Counted from the first letter of the stretch, positions 7,455 to 17,157 are shown. The stretch: 64,000 nt of DNA from Porphyromonas uenonis 60-3 (GCF_000174775.1 NZ_ACLR01000179.1:1-64000), one strand, 5' to 3'. The notes: generated by a model from the letters alone, not told the origin. Program-made: numbers and translations.

Positions 7455-8585
7455 CTAGCGGCCCGAGCGGATCGGGGCGCTACCCCAGCAGAGCTGGCGC
7501 TGAGGATCGTAGATGGTGGCAAACTGCCCGGCCGCAATGCCCTGTATCGGCACGCTACTGACCAGCTGATAGCCGCCTGAGGGGAGATGCTCGAGGCGTC
7601 CAGCGGTGAAGTCGGGCGTGTGCCTTATCTTGAAGGTGACCTCCAGCGGACTGTCTGACGGAGTCTTCGTCCAGAGCCACGGATCGGTCGTGAGCCAGTG
7701 CATCTCCTCGGTCTCGATGATCGTGCCGTACTGCGTCTTGGGATCGTAGCCTCGTGAGGCGTAGAGGACATTGTGCTCCACATCCTTTGCTACGACATAC
7801 CACGGGCCGCCCGAGAGCCCGAGCCCTTTGCGCTGGCCGATGGTGTGAAACCAGTAACCACGATGCTCGCCGATCTTCTCGCCTGTCTCATGGTCGATGA
7901 TGTCGCCCGTCTGCGTACCTAAGTAGCGCTCGATGAAGTCGTTGTAGTCGATTTGTCCTAAGAAGCAGATGCCCTGACTGTCTTTGCGCTGCGCATTGAC
8001 CAGATGCGCCTCGAGGGCGATGCGACGTACCTCCTCTTTTGGCAAATGCCCGATGGGAAAGAGGAGACGCTCCATCTGCCGAAAGCCGATCTGCGCCAAG
8101 AAGTCTGTCTGATCCTTCACGGGGTCAGGAGAAGTGCCGAGGAAGGTCAAGCCATCCTCCGTCTGTCGTATCGTGGCGTAGTGGCCCGTAGCTATGTAGT
8201 CGTACGAGGCGCCGCACCTTTCCTCAAAAGCTCCGAACTTGATCAACTTATTGCACATCACATCGGGATTGGGCGTGAGCCCCCGCCTGACGGCATCCAT
8301 CGTATAGGCGACCACACGATCCCAATAGACTTGGTGCAGGTCGACGATCTCTAGGTGCAGGTCGTAGCGACGAGCCAGGAGCGTCACCAGCTCGATGTCC
8401 TCCTCGGCAGGACAGTCGAGGAAACTGCCATCCTCGTCCTGCATGCCGATGCGTATGTAGTAAAGGTCTGGGCGAAAGCCCGCCTCAACGAGCAGGTGCA
8501 TCGCCACACTGCTATCCACGCCGCCCGAAGCGAGCAGTGCGATGCGACTATCCCGTGGTAGTGCTGTGTAGAGAGTGGTCTCCAT
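7455..8585 (-). CDS. mnmA: tRNA 2-thiouridine(34) synthase MnmA
   Basis: 376 residues. The PP-loop SGGVDSS near the N-terminus binds ATP. The first catalytic cysteine is in [14 protein letters not shown] and the second in [20 protein letters not shown], the standard pair for the persulfide and disulfide steps. It thiolates U34 of tRNAs for Lys, Glu and Gln in the cytoplasm. It lies 30 bp downstream of argS on the same strand, so two translation genes are likely cotranscribed. Its 3' end abuts repeat element E1. Confidence 0.95.
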   Translation of the reverse strand: METTLYTALPRDSRIALLASGGVDSSVAMHLLVEAGFRPDLYYIRIGMQDEDGSFLDCPAEEDIELVTLLARRYDLHLEIVDLHQVYWDRVVAYTMDAVRRGLTPNPDVMCNKLIKFGAFEERCGASYDYIATGHYATIRQTEDGLTFLGTSPDPVKDQTDFLAQIGFRQMERLLFPIGHLPKEEVRRIALEAHLVNAQRKDSQGICFLGQIDYNDFIERYLGTQTGDIIDHETGEKIGEHRGYWFHTIGQRKGLGLSGGPWYVVAKDVEHNVLYASRGYDPKTQYGTIIETEEMHWLTTDPWLWTKTPSDSPLEVTFKIRHTPDFTAGRLEHLPSGGYQLVSSVPIQGIAAGQFATIYDPQRQLCWGSAPIRSGR

Positions 8586-8615
8586 ACACCTTGTGTATCA
8601 AGCCCTCAGAGCGAA

Positions 8616-10430
8616 CTACATGCGCTCGGGCAGTGCGATGCCGAGGAGCCCCATGGCACTATGTATCGTCTCGGCAACGGTCTGGCTGAGCTGCAGGCGC
8701 ATACTACGCAGCGCCTCGTCCTCCTCACGCAGTACGGAGCACTCGTGGTAGAACTGGTTATACCCCTTGACCAAGTCATAGGTATAGTTGGCTATGCGGG
8801 CTGGCGAATAGCTCTCGGCAGCTTCCTGCACGACGGTCGGATAGTCGAGTAGCTGCTGGACGAGTGCCGTCTCATACGACGAGAGTGCTAGCTCACCGCC
8901 CTCGGGGAGCTGATGCTTGTAGCCCATCTCGTCAGCCTTCTGCAGGAGCGAACAAATACGCGCGTAGGTGTACTGGATGAAGGGACCCGTGTTGCCGTTG
9001 AAGTCGATAGACTCCTCGGGGTTGAACATCATATTCTTCCTCGGGTCCACCTTGAGGATAAAGTACTTGAGCGCGCCCAGCCCGACCATCTCGGCGGTGC
9101 GTAGCTCCTCGGCTGTCGGCTTGTCGGCTAGCGCTACGCCCTTAGCTTGCTGGGCTGTCCGTGCAACCTCTAGAGCGGTGTCGCGCATAGCGTCCATCAG
9201 ATCGTCCGCATCGACGACCGTTCCCTCGCGACTCTTCATCTTGCCGTGAGGTAGCTCCACCATGCCGTAGCTAAAGTGTGTCAAGCTCTTGCCCCACTTA
9301 TAGCCTAGGCGGTCTAAGAGTAGCGATAGCACCTGAAAGTGGTACTCCTGCTCGTTGCCCACGACGTAGATCATCTGGTCTATCGGGAAGTCCTGATAGC
9401 GAAGTTTGGCAGTGCCAATGTCTTGGGTGATGTAGACCGAGGTGCCGTCACTGCGAAGGAGGATCTTCTTGTCCAGACCCTCAGCCTCAAAGTCGGCCCA
9501 AACGGAGCCATCCTCGTGCTGCTCGAAGAGTCCCTCCTTCAGACCGCGCAAGACTTCTTCACGGCCAACGAGGTAAGTGTCGCTCTCGTAGTAGATCTTG
9601 TCAAAGGAGACACCCATACGCTTGTAAGTCTCGTCAAAGCCTTTGTAGACCCACTCATTCATCTTTCGCCATAGTGCACGTACCTCTGGGTCGCCCTGCT
9701 CCCACTGACGGAGCATTTGTCGTGCATCAGCCATCAGTTGAGACTTAGCCTCTACCTCTTCGTCGCTCCAGTCGGGATGCTCAGCACGTATCTGCGCCAG
9801 CTCGGCACGATACTCCTTGTCAAAGCGCACATAGTAGTCGCCGATGAGGTGGTCGCCCTTCTTGCCCGAAGACTCAGGCGTCTCGCCATTGCCCCAGCGT
9901 AGCCATGCCAGCATCGACTTGCAGATATGCACGCCACGATCGTTGACGATATTCGTCTTGACCACACGATGCCCGCTCGCCTCTAGTATCTGAGCGAGGC
10001 TGTAGCCGAGTAGGTTGTTGCGAACGTGTCCCAGGTGCAGGGGCTTATTGGTGTTTGGTGAGGAGTACTCGATCATCACAAGAGGCGACTGCTCTGTCGG
10101 TGTGATGTGCCCGTAGTGCGGTGTCTCGGCAATCTCTCGCAGTGCTGCGAGCCACGCCGAGTCGGTCAGCGTAAGGTTGAGGAAGCCCTTGACCACGCCA
10201 TAGGAAGCTATGAGATCTGTCTGCTCCTGTAGCTTGGCACCGATCGTCTCAGCGGTCTCTTGTGGAGACTTGCGCGAAGCTTTGAGATAGGGGAAGACGA
10301 CGAATGTCACATGCCCCTCAAACTCAGGTCGTGTGGCGGTCAGCGTGATCTCGTCAGCGGTCGTGGTGAGATCGTAGAGTGTATGTAGTGTTGAGGCGAT
10401 CGCCTCGCTAAGATGTCTGTAAAGGCTCAT
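8616..10430 (-). CDS. argS: Arginyl-tRNA synthetase
   Basis: 604 residues, class I aminoacyl-tRNA synthetase. An N-terminal arginyl-specific domain (about 1-110) precedes the catalytic Rossmann fold. The HIGH-type motif appears as KPLHLGHVRNNLLGYSL. The KMSKS position has GKMKSREGT, a known variant in ArgRS. The C-terminal helical anticodon-binding domain (DALR type) ends with MGLLGIALPERM. It charges tRNA-Arg. Downstream is mnmA; upstream, 17 bp away, is a porin gene on the same strand. Confidence 0.97.
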   Translation of the reverse strand: MSLYRHLSEAIASTLHTLYDLTTTADEITLTATRPEFEGHVTFVVFPYLKASRKSPQETAETIGAKLQEQTDLIASYGVVKGFLNLTLTDSAWLAALREIAETPHYGHITPTEQSPLVMIEYSSPNTNKPLHLGHVRNNLLGYSLAQILEASGHRVVKTNIVNDRGVHICKSMLAWLRWGNGETPESSGKKGDHLIGDYYVRFDKEYRAELAQIRAEHPDWSDEEVEAKSQLMADARQMLRQWEQGDPEVRALWRKMNEWVYKGFDETYKRMGVSFDKIYYESDTYLVGREEVLRGLKEGLFEQHEDGSVWADFEAEGLDKKILLRSDGTSVYITQDIGTAKLRYQDFPIDQMIYVVGNEQEYHFQVLSLLLDRLGYKWGKSLTHFSYGMVELPHGKMKSREGTVVDADDLMDAMRDTALEVARTAQQAKGVALADKPTAEELRTAEMVGLGALKYFILKVDPRKNMMFNPEESIDFNGNTGPFIQYTYARICSLLQKADEMGYKHQLPEGGELALSSYETALVQQLLDYPTVVQEAAESYSPARIANYTYDLVKGYNQFYHECSVLREEDEALRSMRLQLSQTVAETIHSAMGLLGIALPERM

Positions 10431-10447
10431 AGTAATAGTATAACGTA

Positions 10448-11521
10448 TTAGAGGACTTTCATGCGCCAGGTGACTCCCACATTAACCAGCGTGCGCTGAT
10501 TATGTAGCACAGCCTGCGGGTTCGTATTCGTACCAAAGGCATAGTCAGCATGTGCATGCAGGCGCACCTCGGGGATCGGTGAGTACTCGACCCCGCCACC
10601 GAGACAAGCTATCTGCGTACCATCGGTGACACCGTAATCTGCGTGAAAACCACTCGTATTATGATCGTAGCTCCCCTTGAGGTAAAGCTTCGTTTGCTCG
10701 GTCGGATGGTAGGCTAGTTGCCCATAGATAGAATAGTCGGCAAAGAGCTTCTTGCCATCCCCATCAAGTGGTGTGCGGTGCATCAGGTCTAGGTCCACGA
10801 AAGTGCGAGGCGTCAGCTGGAAGCGGTTGCCCAGCGAAATATAGTTCATGAAGCGCCTAGGCGCATACTCCATAAAGTTGACACTCCACATCGGCACAAA
10901 CCAATCGTGGTGCGCTGTCCAGACCAAGTTGTAGGCATACATATCGGCAGGCTCGCCACTTCTCACCTCATAGTCCTTGCGGTAGGGGCTCTGGATCACC
11001 TGCATATGGAGATTGTCCTGTCCATCAGGCAAGGTGTAGCTCACCGTAGCGCCCCACTGATAGGATGGCATGTGATAGCAAAACTCTCCCACCTGGAAGA
11101 CGTCTATCGGTGCTGGTTCAAACTCCCATCCACCAACGAAAACAATCCACTTGCCGAGTCGTACACTCAGCTGCTCGATCGGATTGTACTGTAGGTAGAG
11201 GAAGTCGATTGACTCAAAGAAGGAGCGATCTAGATTGATCGAGCTAAGTCGCTGTCGGTAGAGGTAGCTAAACTTTGGCGAGAGGGTACCACTGAGTATG
11301 ATGTTAGCAATATTTCCCTTAAAGCCTGAGCCCGCTTGATCTGCGTGGCTACCTAGATAGATGCGTTGATAGTCACCACGCGCCTCTAGCGAGAGAGATA
11401 CCTTTTTATCATGAGGTGCCTCCAGCTCAGCTTCGGGGATAGGCTCCTGAGCCATGAGTGAGCCGAGAGCGAGTGTCAGCAATAGTATGAGAGCCGAGAG
11501 CGACTTCGTAAGATGTGGCAT
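10448..11521 (-). CDS. OprP/OprO-like outer membrane porin
   Basis: 357 residues. A signal peptide with the cleavage region LALGSLMAQEP is followed by a sequence rich in alternating aromatic beta strands (LSPKFSYLYRQRL, SVRLGKWIVFVGGWEFEP, LNVGVTWRMKVL) typical of 16-stranded porins of the phosphate-selective family. It probably forms an outer membrane channel; the solute is unknown. It ends in a hydrophobic strand, as barrel proteins do. The gene follows the YitT gene by 25 bp with no promoter box between, so they may share a transcript. Confidence 0.8.
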   Translation of the reverse strand: MPHLTKSLSALILLLTLALGSLMAQEPIPEAELEAPHDKKVSLSLEARGDYQRIYLGSHADQAGSGFKGNIANIILSGTLSPKFSYLYRQRLSSINLDRSFFESIDFLYLQYNPIEQLSVRLGKWIVFVGGWEFEPAPIDVFQVGEFCYHMPSYQWGATVSYTLPDGQDNLHMQVIQSPYRKDYEVRSGEPADMYAYNLVWTAHHDWFVPMWSVNFMEYAPRRFMNYISLGNRFQLTPRTFVDLDLMHRTPLDGDGKKLFADYSIYGQLAYHPTEQTKLYLKGSYDHNTSGFHADYGVTDGTQIACLGGGVEYSPIPEVRLHAHADYAFGTNTNPQAVLHNQRTLVNVGVTWRMKVL

Positions 11522-11546
11522 AGTCTAGAGGGTCTATCAGGTGATA

Positions 11547-12551
11547 CTAAAAGGTGCTCTCATCAGGCGTATCCGTCTCGACCGGTAGCTCCTCAAGCTG
11601 GCTCTTCTTGCGCCATAGCCCGTACACCTCGCTGACTGGGTCGGAGGTGATAAAGGGATCCATACGCTCAGCACGCAGATGGTCTAGTAGCTTGCCAAAC
11701 TCATCCCTCGTCAAGATACACTCCAGCTGCTTGTGCTCCTCGCCTGAGTAGCCACCCGTCACGGGGTGGATGGTTACTCCACGATTGAGCTTGTGAATGA
11801 CATAGTCACGGATATGCTCCCAGTCCTTGGAGATGACGTAGACACGTGTCCGTGAACTCATGCGGGTCATAAAGTAGTCGAGGATCAAGCCATTGAGCCA
11901 CGTCCCCACGAGTCCCATGATCACGAGCCCCGTAGGACTGGTCAGGAAGGCGGAGCAGCAGATCAAGCCTCCAGCGATCGTCACCGACACGCCTAGTGGC
12001 ACATGGAGGAACTTATTGAAGATCTTTGCCAAGATGTCTAGTCCTCCCGTTGAAGCGTTGATGCTAAAGAGAATCGCCTGCGCTGCACTCATCACCAAGA
12101 TGAAGCAAAGCAGGTCAAACCACGGGTTCGCCACCATCACGCCGTGCACATTCTGAGCAAACATAGACCCACTGACAGGATCGATCCACTCCATCAAGTC
12201 TACAAACGGACCTAAGATCAGTGCCGTGTAGCAGGTCTTAGCACCAAACTCGTTGCCGATCAGGATGAATGAGAGGAGTAGCAGGATCGCATTGATGAGA
12301 AACATATAGGACCCCAGCGACATCACTGGGAGCAACCGCTCCAGCACGATGCCTAGTCCCGTCACCGAGCCAACGATCAGACCACTAGGAGCGAGGAAGT
12401 AGTGTACCGCCATAGCGCCGATAAACATAGCGACAGTCATCAAGACCAATTCGTACCAAAACTTACGACTAGTGAGTAGGTCAGTAGCCTGGCCAGGCAG
12501 AGCTGCAAGGCGGGCACGAAGTTCATCCTTACTGGGGAGCTTGTATTTCAT
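11547..12551 (-). CDS. YitT-family membrane protein
   Basis: I choose the Met at 12551 (MKYKLPSKDELRARL). The longer frame to 12644 would run through the promoter box at 12634-12641. The 334-residue product has about six hydrophobic segments between residues 30 and 215 and a cytoplasmic C-terminal DUF2179 domain (VYVISKDWEHIRDYVIHKL, VTGGYSGEEHKQLECIL) ending near residue 300. The molecular function of YitT proteins is not established. It is first in a minus-strand run with the porin, argS and mnmA. Confidence 0.88.
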   Translation of the reverse strand: MKYKLPSKDELRARLAALPGQATDLLTSRKFWYELVLMTVAMFIGAMAVHYFLAPSGLIVGSVTGLGIVLERLLPVMSLGSYMFLINAILLLLSFILIGNEFGAKTCYTALILGPFVDLMEWIDPVSGSMFAQNVHGVMVANPWFDLLCFILVMSAAQAILFSINASTGGLDILAKIFNKFLHVPLGVSVTIAGGLICCSAFLTSPTGLVIMGLVGTWLNGLILDYFMTRMSSRTRVYVISKDWEHIRDYVIHKLNRGVTIHPVTGGYSGEEHKQLECILTRDEFGKLLDHLRAERMDPFITSDPVSEVYGLWRKKSQLEELPVETDTPDESTF

Positions 12552-12633
12552 TAGAAGCGTATTACTGTAGTGAGAGATCCTTCGCGAGGCCACCACACAG
12601 GGGCAGTGACGCTCTCCGATAGTTATCTGCGTG

Positions 12634-12641
12634 CAAAGATA
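12634..12641 (-). promoter_or_regulatory. YitT gene promoter -7 box
   Basis: Minus-strand TATCTTTG, about 83 bp upstream of the chosen start at 12551. It supports that start. No good -33 box is seen. Confidence 0.55.
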
Positions 12642-12768
12642 CAAAATAGCACATACCCGCCAGCCTAATTGGCGCTAATACATTCCATCTTCGGACAATT
12701 TCTGTCGTGAGACGATGAGAGGGTGCGACTAGAACTGTCACGTAGTGCTTGTAAAAACCGTCCCCCAC

Positions 12769-12925
12769 GGAGGAAATGAGGGATCTCCTGGGAGCAAACG
12801 AAAATTCCCCACGGAACCGGGAAATAAAAGTTCGGAAGAATGAAATGAAAGTTCGGAAGAAAGAAATCAAAGTTCCGAAGAATTTTTCGATTCCTCCGTG
12901 ACGGATTTTCATTTCCTCCTGAGAA
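12769..12925 (+). repeat. 21-bp-unit element E2
   Basis: In-phase 21-bp units at 12800-12820, 12821-12841, 12842-12862 and 12863-12883, with cores GTTCGGAAGAA, GTTCGGAAGAA and GTTCCGAAGAA in the last three. It has the left flank GGAGGAAATG and a right flank that diverges after ATTTCCTCCTGAG. This copy shows the 21-bp periodicity most clearly. Confidence 0.85.
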
Positions 12926-13068
12926 AACACGCTAAATCGGGAATTTTGTCAAGAACGTCGACGACCTCTCGCCATCATAGCCGAGCACCTCTAGAGGGAG
13001 CAGATGATGTGTACTCTTGCTACGAGAGAAGGGTGCCGCAACAGCGCATATATTAGTCGTGTGAGAGG

Positions 13069-13602
13069 TCAGTTGCCGAGGGAGGCTAGGTAGCGTGCGA
13101 TGCCTCGGCGGATGGATATCAGTCCGAAGCGCGACGGGTCAATCTCTGCGGGTGCGAGCCAGTGGAGTTGCGCCACGTCGTCCATAGCTCGTACGGCAGG
13201 CATCTCGATCGGTAGCTGAACCGTGTAAAAGAGATCCAGCGTCGGCACGAGGAAGTCGCTGTAGAGGTAACTATTAGGCAGAGAAAAGGCGTAGACAAAG
13301 TGCTCTGTCGAGAGTCGCAGACCACTCTCCTCGTGTAGCTCTCGTTGTGCAGCCTCTTCGCCGGTCTCGCCTTTGTCCACAAAGCCTCCGGGGAGGTCCA
13401 GCGTCCCCTTGGCGGGCTCTTTGCCTCGCGTCGCCACCAGTAGTCGCCCCTGCAGGTCACGCACGAGTAGTGCCACGGCAGCGCTCGGGTTGTGGTAGTA
13501 GGTGAAGCCACAGCTCTGGCAGTGCTGCGCCTTGACACCATGCGCCTCTAGTCGATTAGCGCCACAGCGTGGACAGTATTCGAAGGTCTCGCGTTGGATC
13601 AT
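13069..13602 (-). CDS. NUDIX hydrolase with zinc ribbon
   Basis: 177 residues. An N-terminal four-cysteine zinc ribbon (CPRCGANRLEAHGVKAQHC, then CGF) precedes a NUDIX domain. The NUDIX box fits G-x5-E-x7-R-E-U-x-E-E-x-G-U (from GGFVDKGETG to RELHEESGL, about residues 92-114). NUDIX enzymes of this layout cleave nucleoside diphosphate derivatives, some of them NADH; the substrate here is not determined. It starts 3 bp after the ROK kinase stop and is probably cotranscribed with it. Confidence 0.9.
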   Translation of the reverse strand: MIQRETFEYCPRCGANRLEAHGVKAQHCQSCGFTYYHNPSAAVALLVRDLQGRLLVATRGKEPAKGTLDLPGGFVDKGETGEEAAQRELHEESGLRLSTEHFVYAFSLPNSYLYSDFLVPTLDLFYTVQLPIEMPAVRAMDDVAQLHWLAPAEIDPSRFGLISIRRGIARYLASLGN

Positions 13603-13605
13603 TAC

Positions 13606-14574
13606 TTATAGGTCTCGTTCGCGTGCTAGCGAAGCTGCGCCCAGTACAGCCGCCTGTCCCTTAGGCAGTGCACTGAGGCGGATCTCTATCGAGCCTCGAT
13701 AAATGTGCAGTAGCGCTTGGTCAAAAGCTGTGCGAACAGGCCTAAGCAGTAGGTCGCCACACTGCGCCACCCCTCCGAAAAGAACGAACGCTTGTGGTGC
13801 TGAGAAGCAGGCAAACTGCGCTAGTGCACGACCCAGTATCTCCCCTGTCTCGTCAAAGACTTGCCGAGCTATGGAGTCACCAGTCGCTAGTGCCACCTCG
13901 GCGACCACTTTGCTAGTTAGTTGCTCATCAGGTATGTCGCAGAGCTCGCTCCACATACCTTGCTCTAGGCATAGCTTCTTAAGGCTCACGGCACGTCGTG
14001 CTACGGCGGGTGCCGCTACAGAGGCCTCAAGGCATCCGTACCGCCCACAGCCACAGCGTTGATGCGGTTCGCCCACAGCGATATGTCCCAGCTCGCCCGC
14101 CTTGCCTTGGTAGCCACGTATGAGACGACCATCGGCATAGATACCACTTCCTACGCCCGTACCGAGCGTTATCTCGACAAAGTGATCCAGCCCACGAGCA
14201 GCTCCGTAGCTATGCTCGCCGAGGGCACTCGCATTAGCATCATTGTCTAGGACGACTGGTAGTCCCGTCTGTGCCGAGAGCTCAGCGACGATAGGGCTGG
14301 AGCCAGCCCACGGTAGATTGACCGCCTCCTCGATACACCCTGAGAAGTAGTTAGCATTAGGAGCTCCGATGCCTATGCCGACCACTTTGCCTGACAAGGC
14401 GGGATCAGCGACCATTTGGTTTATCTGCAGGCTCAGCGCTGTGATGTAATCAGCGAAGGAGCCCCCGTGCTGCTTCGTCGAGAGCGTCTGCGAGGAGACT
14501 ATTTGTCCCTCTTCATCGACGATGCCTAGCTCAGTATTGGTACCTCCTATGTCTATGCCTAAGTATAGTGCCAT
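13606..14574 (-). CDS. ROK-family sugar kinase
   Basis: 322 residues. The N-terminal phosphate-binding loop is LGIDIGGTNTELGIVD. A catalytic Asp lies in VVLDNDANASALGE. The ROK zinc motif C-x-C-G-x2-G-C appears as HQRCGCGRYGCLEA. These point to an ATP-dependent hexose kinase, most likely glucokinase; ROK members also phosphorylate other sugars, so the substrate is uncertain. No helix-turn-helix is present, so it is not a ROK repressor. Upstream is a long hairpin terminator (14591-14661) that separates it from the dipeptidase gene. Confidence 0.88.
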   Translation of the reverse strand: MALYLGIDIGGTNTELGIVDEEGQIVSSQTLSTKQHGGSFADYITALSLQINQMVADPALSGKVVGIGIGAPNANYFSGCIEEAVNLPWAGSSPIVAELSAQTGLPVVLDNDANASALGEHSYGAARGLDHFVEITLGTGVGSGIYADGRLIRGYQGKAGELGHIAVGEPHQRCGCGRYGCLEASVAAPAVARRAVSLKKLCLEQGMWSELCDIPDEQLTSKVVAEVALATGDSIARQVFDETGEILGRALAQFACFSAPQAFVLFGGVAQCGDLLLRPVRTAFDQALLHIYRGSIEIRLSALPKGQAAVLGAASLARERDL

Positions 14575-14590
14575 GTTACTGTATATATAA

Positions 14591-14661
14591 AAGGAGTGGG
14601 CAACGCTTAGTAGCGAACCTGCTCCACGGGGGAGTCGTCTCGCTTACTTAGCATTGCCCAC
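14591..14661 (-). terminator. Long hairpin terminator after the C69 gene
   Basis: Outer stem GTGGGCAA/TTGCCCAC (14596-14603 with 14654-14661). An inner imperfect stem pairs GCTTAGTAGCGA with TCGCTTACTTAGC. Read on the minus strand, it is followed by TCCTTTTATATA. It lies 30 bp past the dipeptidase stop. Confidence 0.7.
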
Positions 14662-14692
14662 GATGATACTACATTCGTTGTGCTAGTAGGAC

Positions 14693-16348
14693 TTACTCAT
14701 TGACCTTGAGCAGATCGCCAGTAGTCTCCGCAATGTGCTTGTAGTAGTCCTGGTCATAACCAGGGAAGTTAGGCATCGCGCTCAGACCGTAGCCGTTGGT
14801 CTTGAACTGCCCGTTCTCCTCCTTCTTCATATTACCGTCCATATACTTGACGAGCAGGTACTCACCGAGCTTCTTCCAGCGATAGGTCGCATAGTCAGCG
14901 GTCTCGCAGGTGAACGAGGTGAGGACTTCGCGCGCCTTCATCGGATCTTGCTTATAGAGCGCTAGAGCCTTCTTATCGATCTCAGGAACGAGCTTGTCAA
15001 AGCTCTGCTCCAGTTCCTGCTGTACGGGACGAATATCCTTAATCATAGGAGCATAGCGGGCATAAGCCATGTTGGCTACCCAGTTGTGGATCCAGAAGGC
15101 ACTCGTCCAGGAGAAGTGCATCATATCCCCATTGCCTACGCGGTAGCACTCAGGAGTGCGGAGCGAAGAGCAGTAGACTGGTGTGAAGACAGCCGTATTC
15201 GCATCATCCACACCAAACCACAAGATGCTAAAGGCATCTGGCAGATTAGGTCTGAGCTGAGCCACCAGCACGAAGCCAGTCTGCTGCGTAGCAATAGCAC
15301 GCTCGTTGACATAGGTCTGACCATCGACCTCAAAGGTCATAGGACGCCAGCGATAAGGCACAGCATAGGGGCCAGCGCCTACGTCCTTCGTCATATCCAT
15401 CGGGGTGCCCTCGTAGTGGTCACGCATCATCTCACGTACATCAGATAGCGAGAGCTTGCGATTGGGGACGATGTAGAGTGGCATTGGCTTAGAGGCCTTT
15501 TCATCACCCATGACGAAGCGCTCGTACTGCTTCATGTCATCGCTAAACTTATTGAAGAAAGACCACACACGAGCCTCGCAACCACGTAGACCACTTGGTG
15601 TGTAGGGGTTGTAAGCCTTTTGGAAGCTAAAGTCCTTGTCTGAACCCTTGTAGAAGCCTCTCTCACGAGCGAAGTCGATCACATCTGGAGCATAGAGACA
15701 GTTCTTGGGATCGTTGAACTTAATCTGCTGAATACGCGATTGGTTGGCGTGTCCAGAGATTGCGTTGTCAGGGATACGCATAGCGACCCATACAGCGCCC
15801 TTGCCATACTTACCCTTGCTGACTAGCTCGAGGACCCACACCTCATTCTTGTCAGCTATGGAGAAGCTCTCGCCAGAGCTAGCGTAGCCGTACTCCTTGA
15901 CCAGTGTAGTCATCACCTCAATCGCCTCACGAGCGGTCTTGGCGCGCTGCAGCGTCACGTAGATGAGGCTACCATAGTCCATTACGCCGTTAGGATCCAT
16001 CAGCTCTTTACGGCCACCCCAGGTAGACTCGGTGATAGCTAGTGCGTGCTCATTCATATTGCCGATGACAGCATAGGTATGAGCTACCTCAGGGATCTGT
16101 CCGAGAGGCTTGCCTGAGTCCCACTCAGTGATCTGTCGCATAGAGCCTGGAGCGTGGTCGGCTGCTGGCCAGTAGTATAGCTCACCGTAGAGCGTGTGTG
16201 AGTCAGCACTATAAGAGATCATGACCGATCCATCGGTCGATGCGCCCTTACCAACGAGCAACCCCGTACAGGCGTAGCTCTGGCTCGTGCCTAGGAGTAG
16301 AAGTGTAGTGAATAGGGCTAAGAGCCTAGTCAGTGCATTCTGTGTCAT
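14693..16348 (-). CDS. C69-family dipeptidase, secreted
   Basis: 551 residues. A signal peptide (LLALFTTLLLLGTSQSYA) ends just before the catalytic cysteine in CTGLLVGKGASTDGS. An N-terminal nucleophile Cys is the hallmark of the peptidase U34/C69 family of Ntn hydrolases. Further family features are HAYAVIGN-like HTYAVIGNMNEHALAI and ISGHANQSRIQQI. These enzymes release dipeptides, which fits an asaccharolytic peptide-using lifestyle (inference). It has its own promoter box at 16442-16449 and a terminator at 14591-14661, so it is probably monocistronic. Confidence 0.93.
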   Translation of the reverse strand: MTQNALTRLLALFTTLLLLGTSQSYACTGLLVGKGASTDGSVMISYSADSHTLYGELYYWPAADHAPGSMRQITEWDSGKPLGQIPEVAHTYAVIGNMNEHALAITESTWGGRKELMDPNGVMDYGSLIYVTLQRAKTAREAIEVMTTLVKEYGYASSGESFSIADKNEVWVLELVSKGKYGKGAVWVAMRIPDNAISGHANQSRIQQIKFNDPKNCLYAPDVIDFARERGFYKGSDKDFSFQKAYNPYTPSGLRGCEARVWSFFNKFSDDMKQYERFVMGDEKASKPMPLYIVPNRKLSLSDVREMMRDHYEGTPMDMTKDVGAGPYAVPYRWRPMTFEVDGQTYVNERAIATQQTGFVLVAQLRPNLPDAFSILWFGVDDANTAVFTPVYCSSLRTPECYRVGNGDMMHFSWTSAFWIHNWVANMAYARYAPMIKDIRPVQQELEQSFDKLVPEIDKKALALYKQDPMKAREVLTSFTCETADYATYRWKKLGEYLLVKYMDGNMKKEENGQFKTNGYGLSAMPNFPGYDQDYYKHIAETTGDLLKVNE

Positions 16349-16441
16349 AGTTCTTGATTACTATATTGTTAGGATTGATATATGCGGTACATAAACGATG
16401 AAACCATCAACCGTCCATACTGCAGGAGCGATTGATGGTTC

Positions 16442-16449
16442 CAAAGATA
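16442..16449 (-). promoter_or_regulatory. C69 gene promoter -7 box
   Basis: Minus-strand TATCTTTG, 93 bp upstream of the start codon. It abuts the T-run of the preceding terminator. Confidence 0.6.
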
Positions 16450-16451
16450 CG

Positions 16452-16514
16452 AAAAAAAGAAAGAAGGCACAGGGGAACAACCATATCGATAAAAAACATT
16501 TGTGCCTTCTTTCT
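16452..16514 (-). terminator. Perfect-stem terminator
   Basis: The perfect 14-bp inverted repeat AGAAAGAAGGCACA / TGTGCCTTCTTTCT (16458-16471 with 16501-16514) has a 29-nt loop. On the minus strand the stem is followed by a run of T. It would end transcripts from dnaE-trxA about 270 bp past trxA. Confidence 0.7.
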
Positions 16515-16705
16515 GGTGCCCGTAACGCCTTAGTAAAAAGCTTAAATCCAAAGGCAGGCACAGTGCGTGTCACCACGCGTTGGTTTTTGTTTTGCTTCCG
16601 AGTCGCCCACTTCGTACGGGTTACTCAGTACATTTAGAGGGTATACTTTCAGGAAGGTTTAATCGCCTTGCAAAAATGTATAAAGCGCACATCGTATGTA
16701 ACCTA

Positions 16706-16762
16706 TAGGGACGCACCGAGCGCGCATCCCTACAACGGGTTACACGTTCCGTGCGTCCCTAC
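16706..16762. repeat. Partial REP-like element R2
   Basis: Contains GGGACGCACCGAG and GTGCGTCCCTACA halves and the ACGGGTTACACG linker shared with R1 and R3, but the internal palindromes are degenerate. Confidence 0.55.
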
Positions 16763-16782
16763 AAAATCGATACTCGTATCCG

Positions 16783-17100
16783 CTAGTCGAGGAGCTTCTG
16801 AGCCTCCTCTTGTAGCTTAGCCTTGCTCTGAGCACCGACGAGCTTGCTCACCATCTCACCTCCCTTGAAGAAGAGGATCGTCGGGATGTTGCGTATGCCG
16901 TACTGGCTGGGCAGGTCGCTGTTTTCGTCCACGTTGACCTTGCCGATGATGATCTTGCCGTTGAACTCCTCAGCGAGCTCGTCAATCATCGGTCCGATCA
17001 TCTGACAGGGACCACACCAGGTAGCCCAGAAGTCTAGGATCATCGGCTTGCCCTCAGCCATGAGGCCTGCTATATTAGCATCTGTTATTTCCATTGCCAT
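16783..17100 (-). CDS. trxA: Thioredoxin
   Basis: 105 residues, the normal length for thioredoxin. The redox motif is [10 protein letters not shown] with Cys29 and Cys32. The cis-Pro region appears as [15 protein letters not shown]. It reduces protein disulfides in the cytoplasm. It begins 57 bp after the dnaE stop on the same strand and probably shares its transcript. Confidence 0.97.
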   Translation of the reverse strand: MAMEITDANIAGLMAEGKPMILDFWATWCGPCQMIGPMIDELAEEFNGKIIIGKVNVDENSDLPSQYGIRNIPTILFFKGGEMVSKLVGAQSKAKLQEEAQKLLD

Positions 17101-17157
17101 AGTTCTTGTGTATTTTAAGTTAGTATGAAATGTCGTCTATATAATAGGTCGGGGCTA

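Larger units (their letters stand above)
12552..13068. other. Intergenic region between NUDIX and YitT genes
   Basis: Contains the YitT promoter box at 12634-12641 and 21-bp-unit element E2 at 12769-12925. From 12930 to 13068 I see nothing recognisable. The 122-residue minus frame at 12562-12930 is a read-through of the repeat. Confidence 0.7.
16349..16782. other. Intergenic region between trxA and the C69 gene
   Basis: Contains a partial REP-like element (16706-16762), a perfect 14-bp inverted repeat acting as a terminator (16452-16514) and the C69 promoter box directly after it. The short open frames here are not credible genes. Confidence 0.7.

Noticed and set aside
12562-12930. 122-residue minus frame upstream of the YitT gene
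   Set aside because: It reads through element E2 and the promoter; its Phe/Arg repeats come from the 21-bp units. The same applies to other frames over elements E1 and E3-E7.
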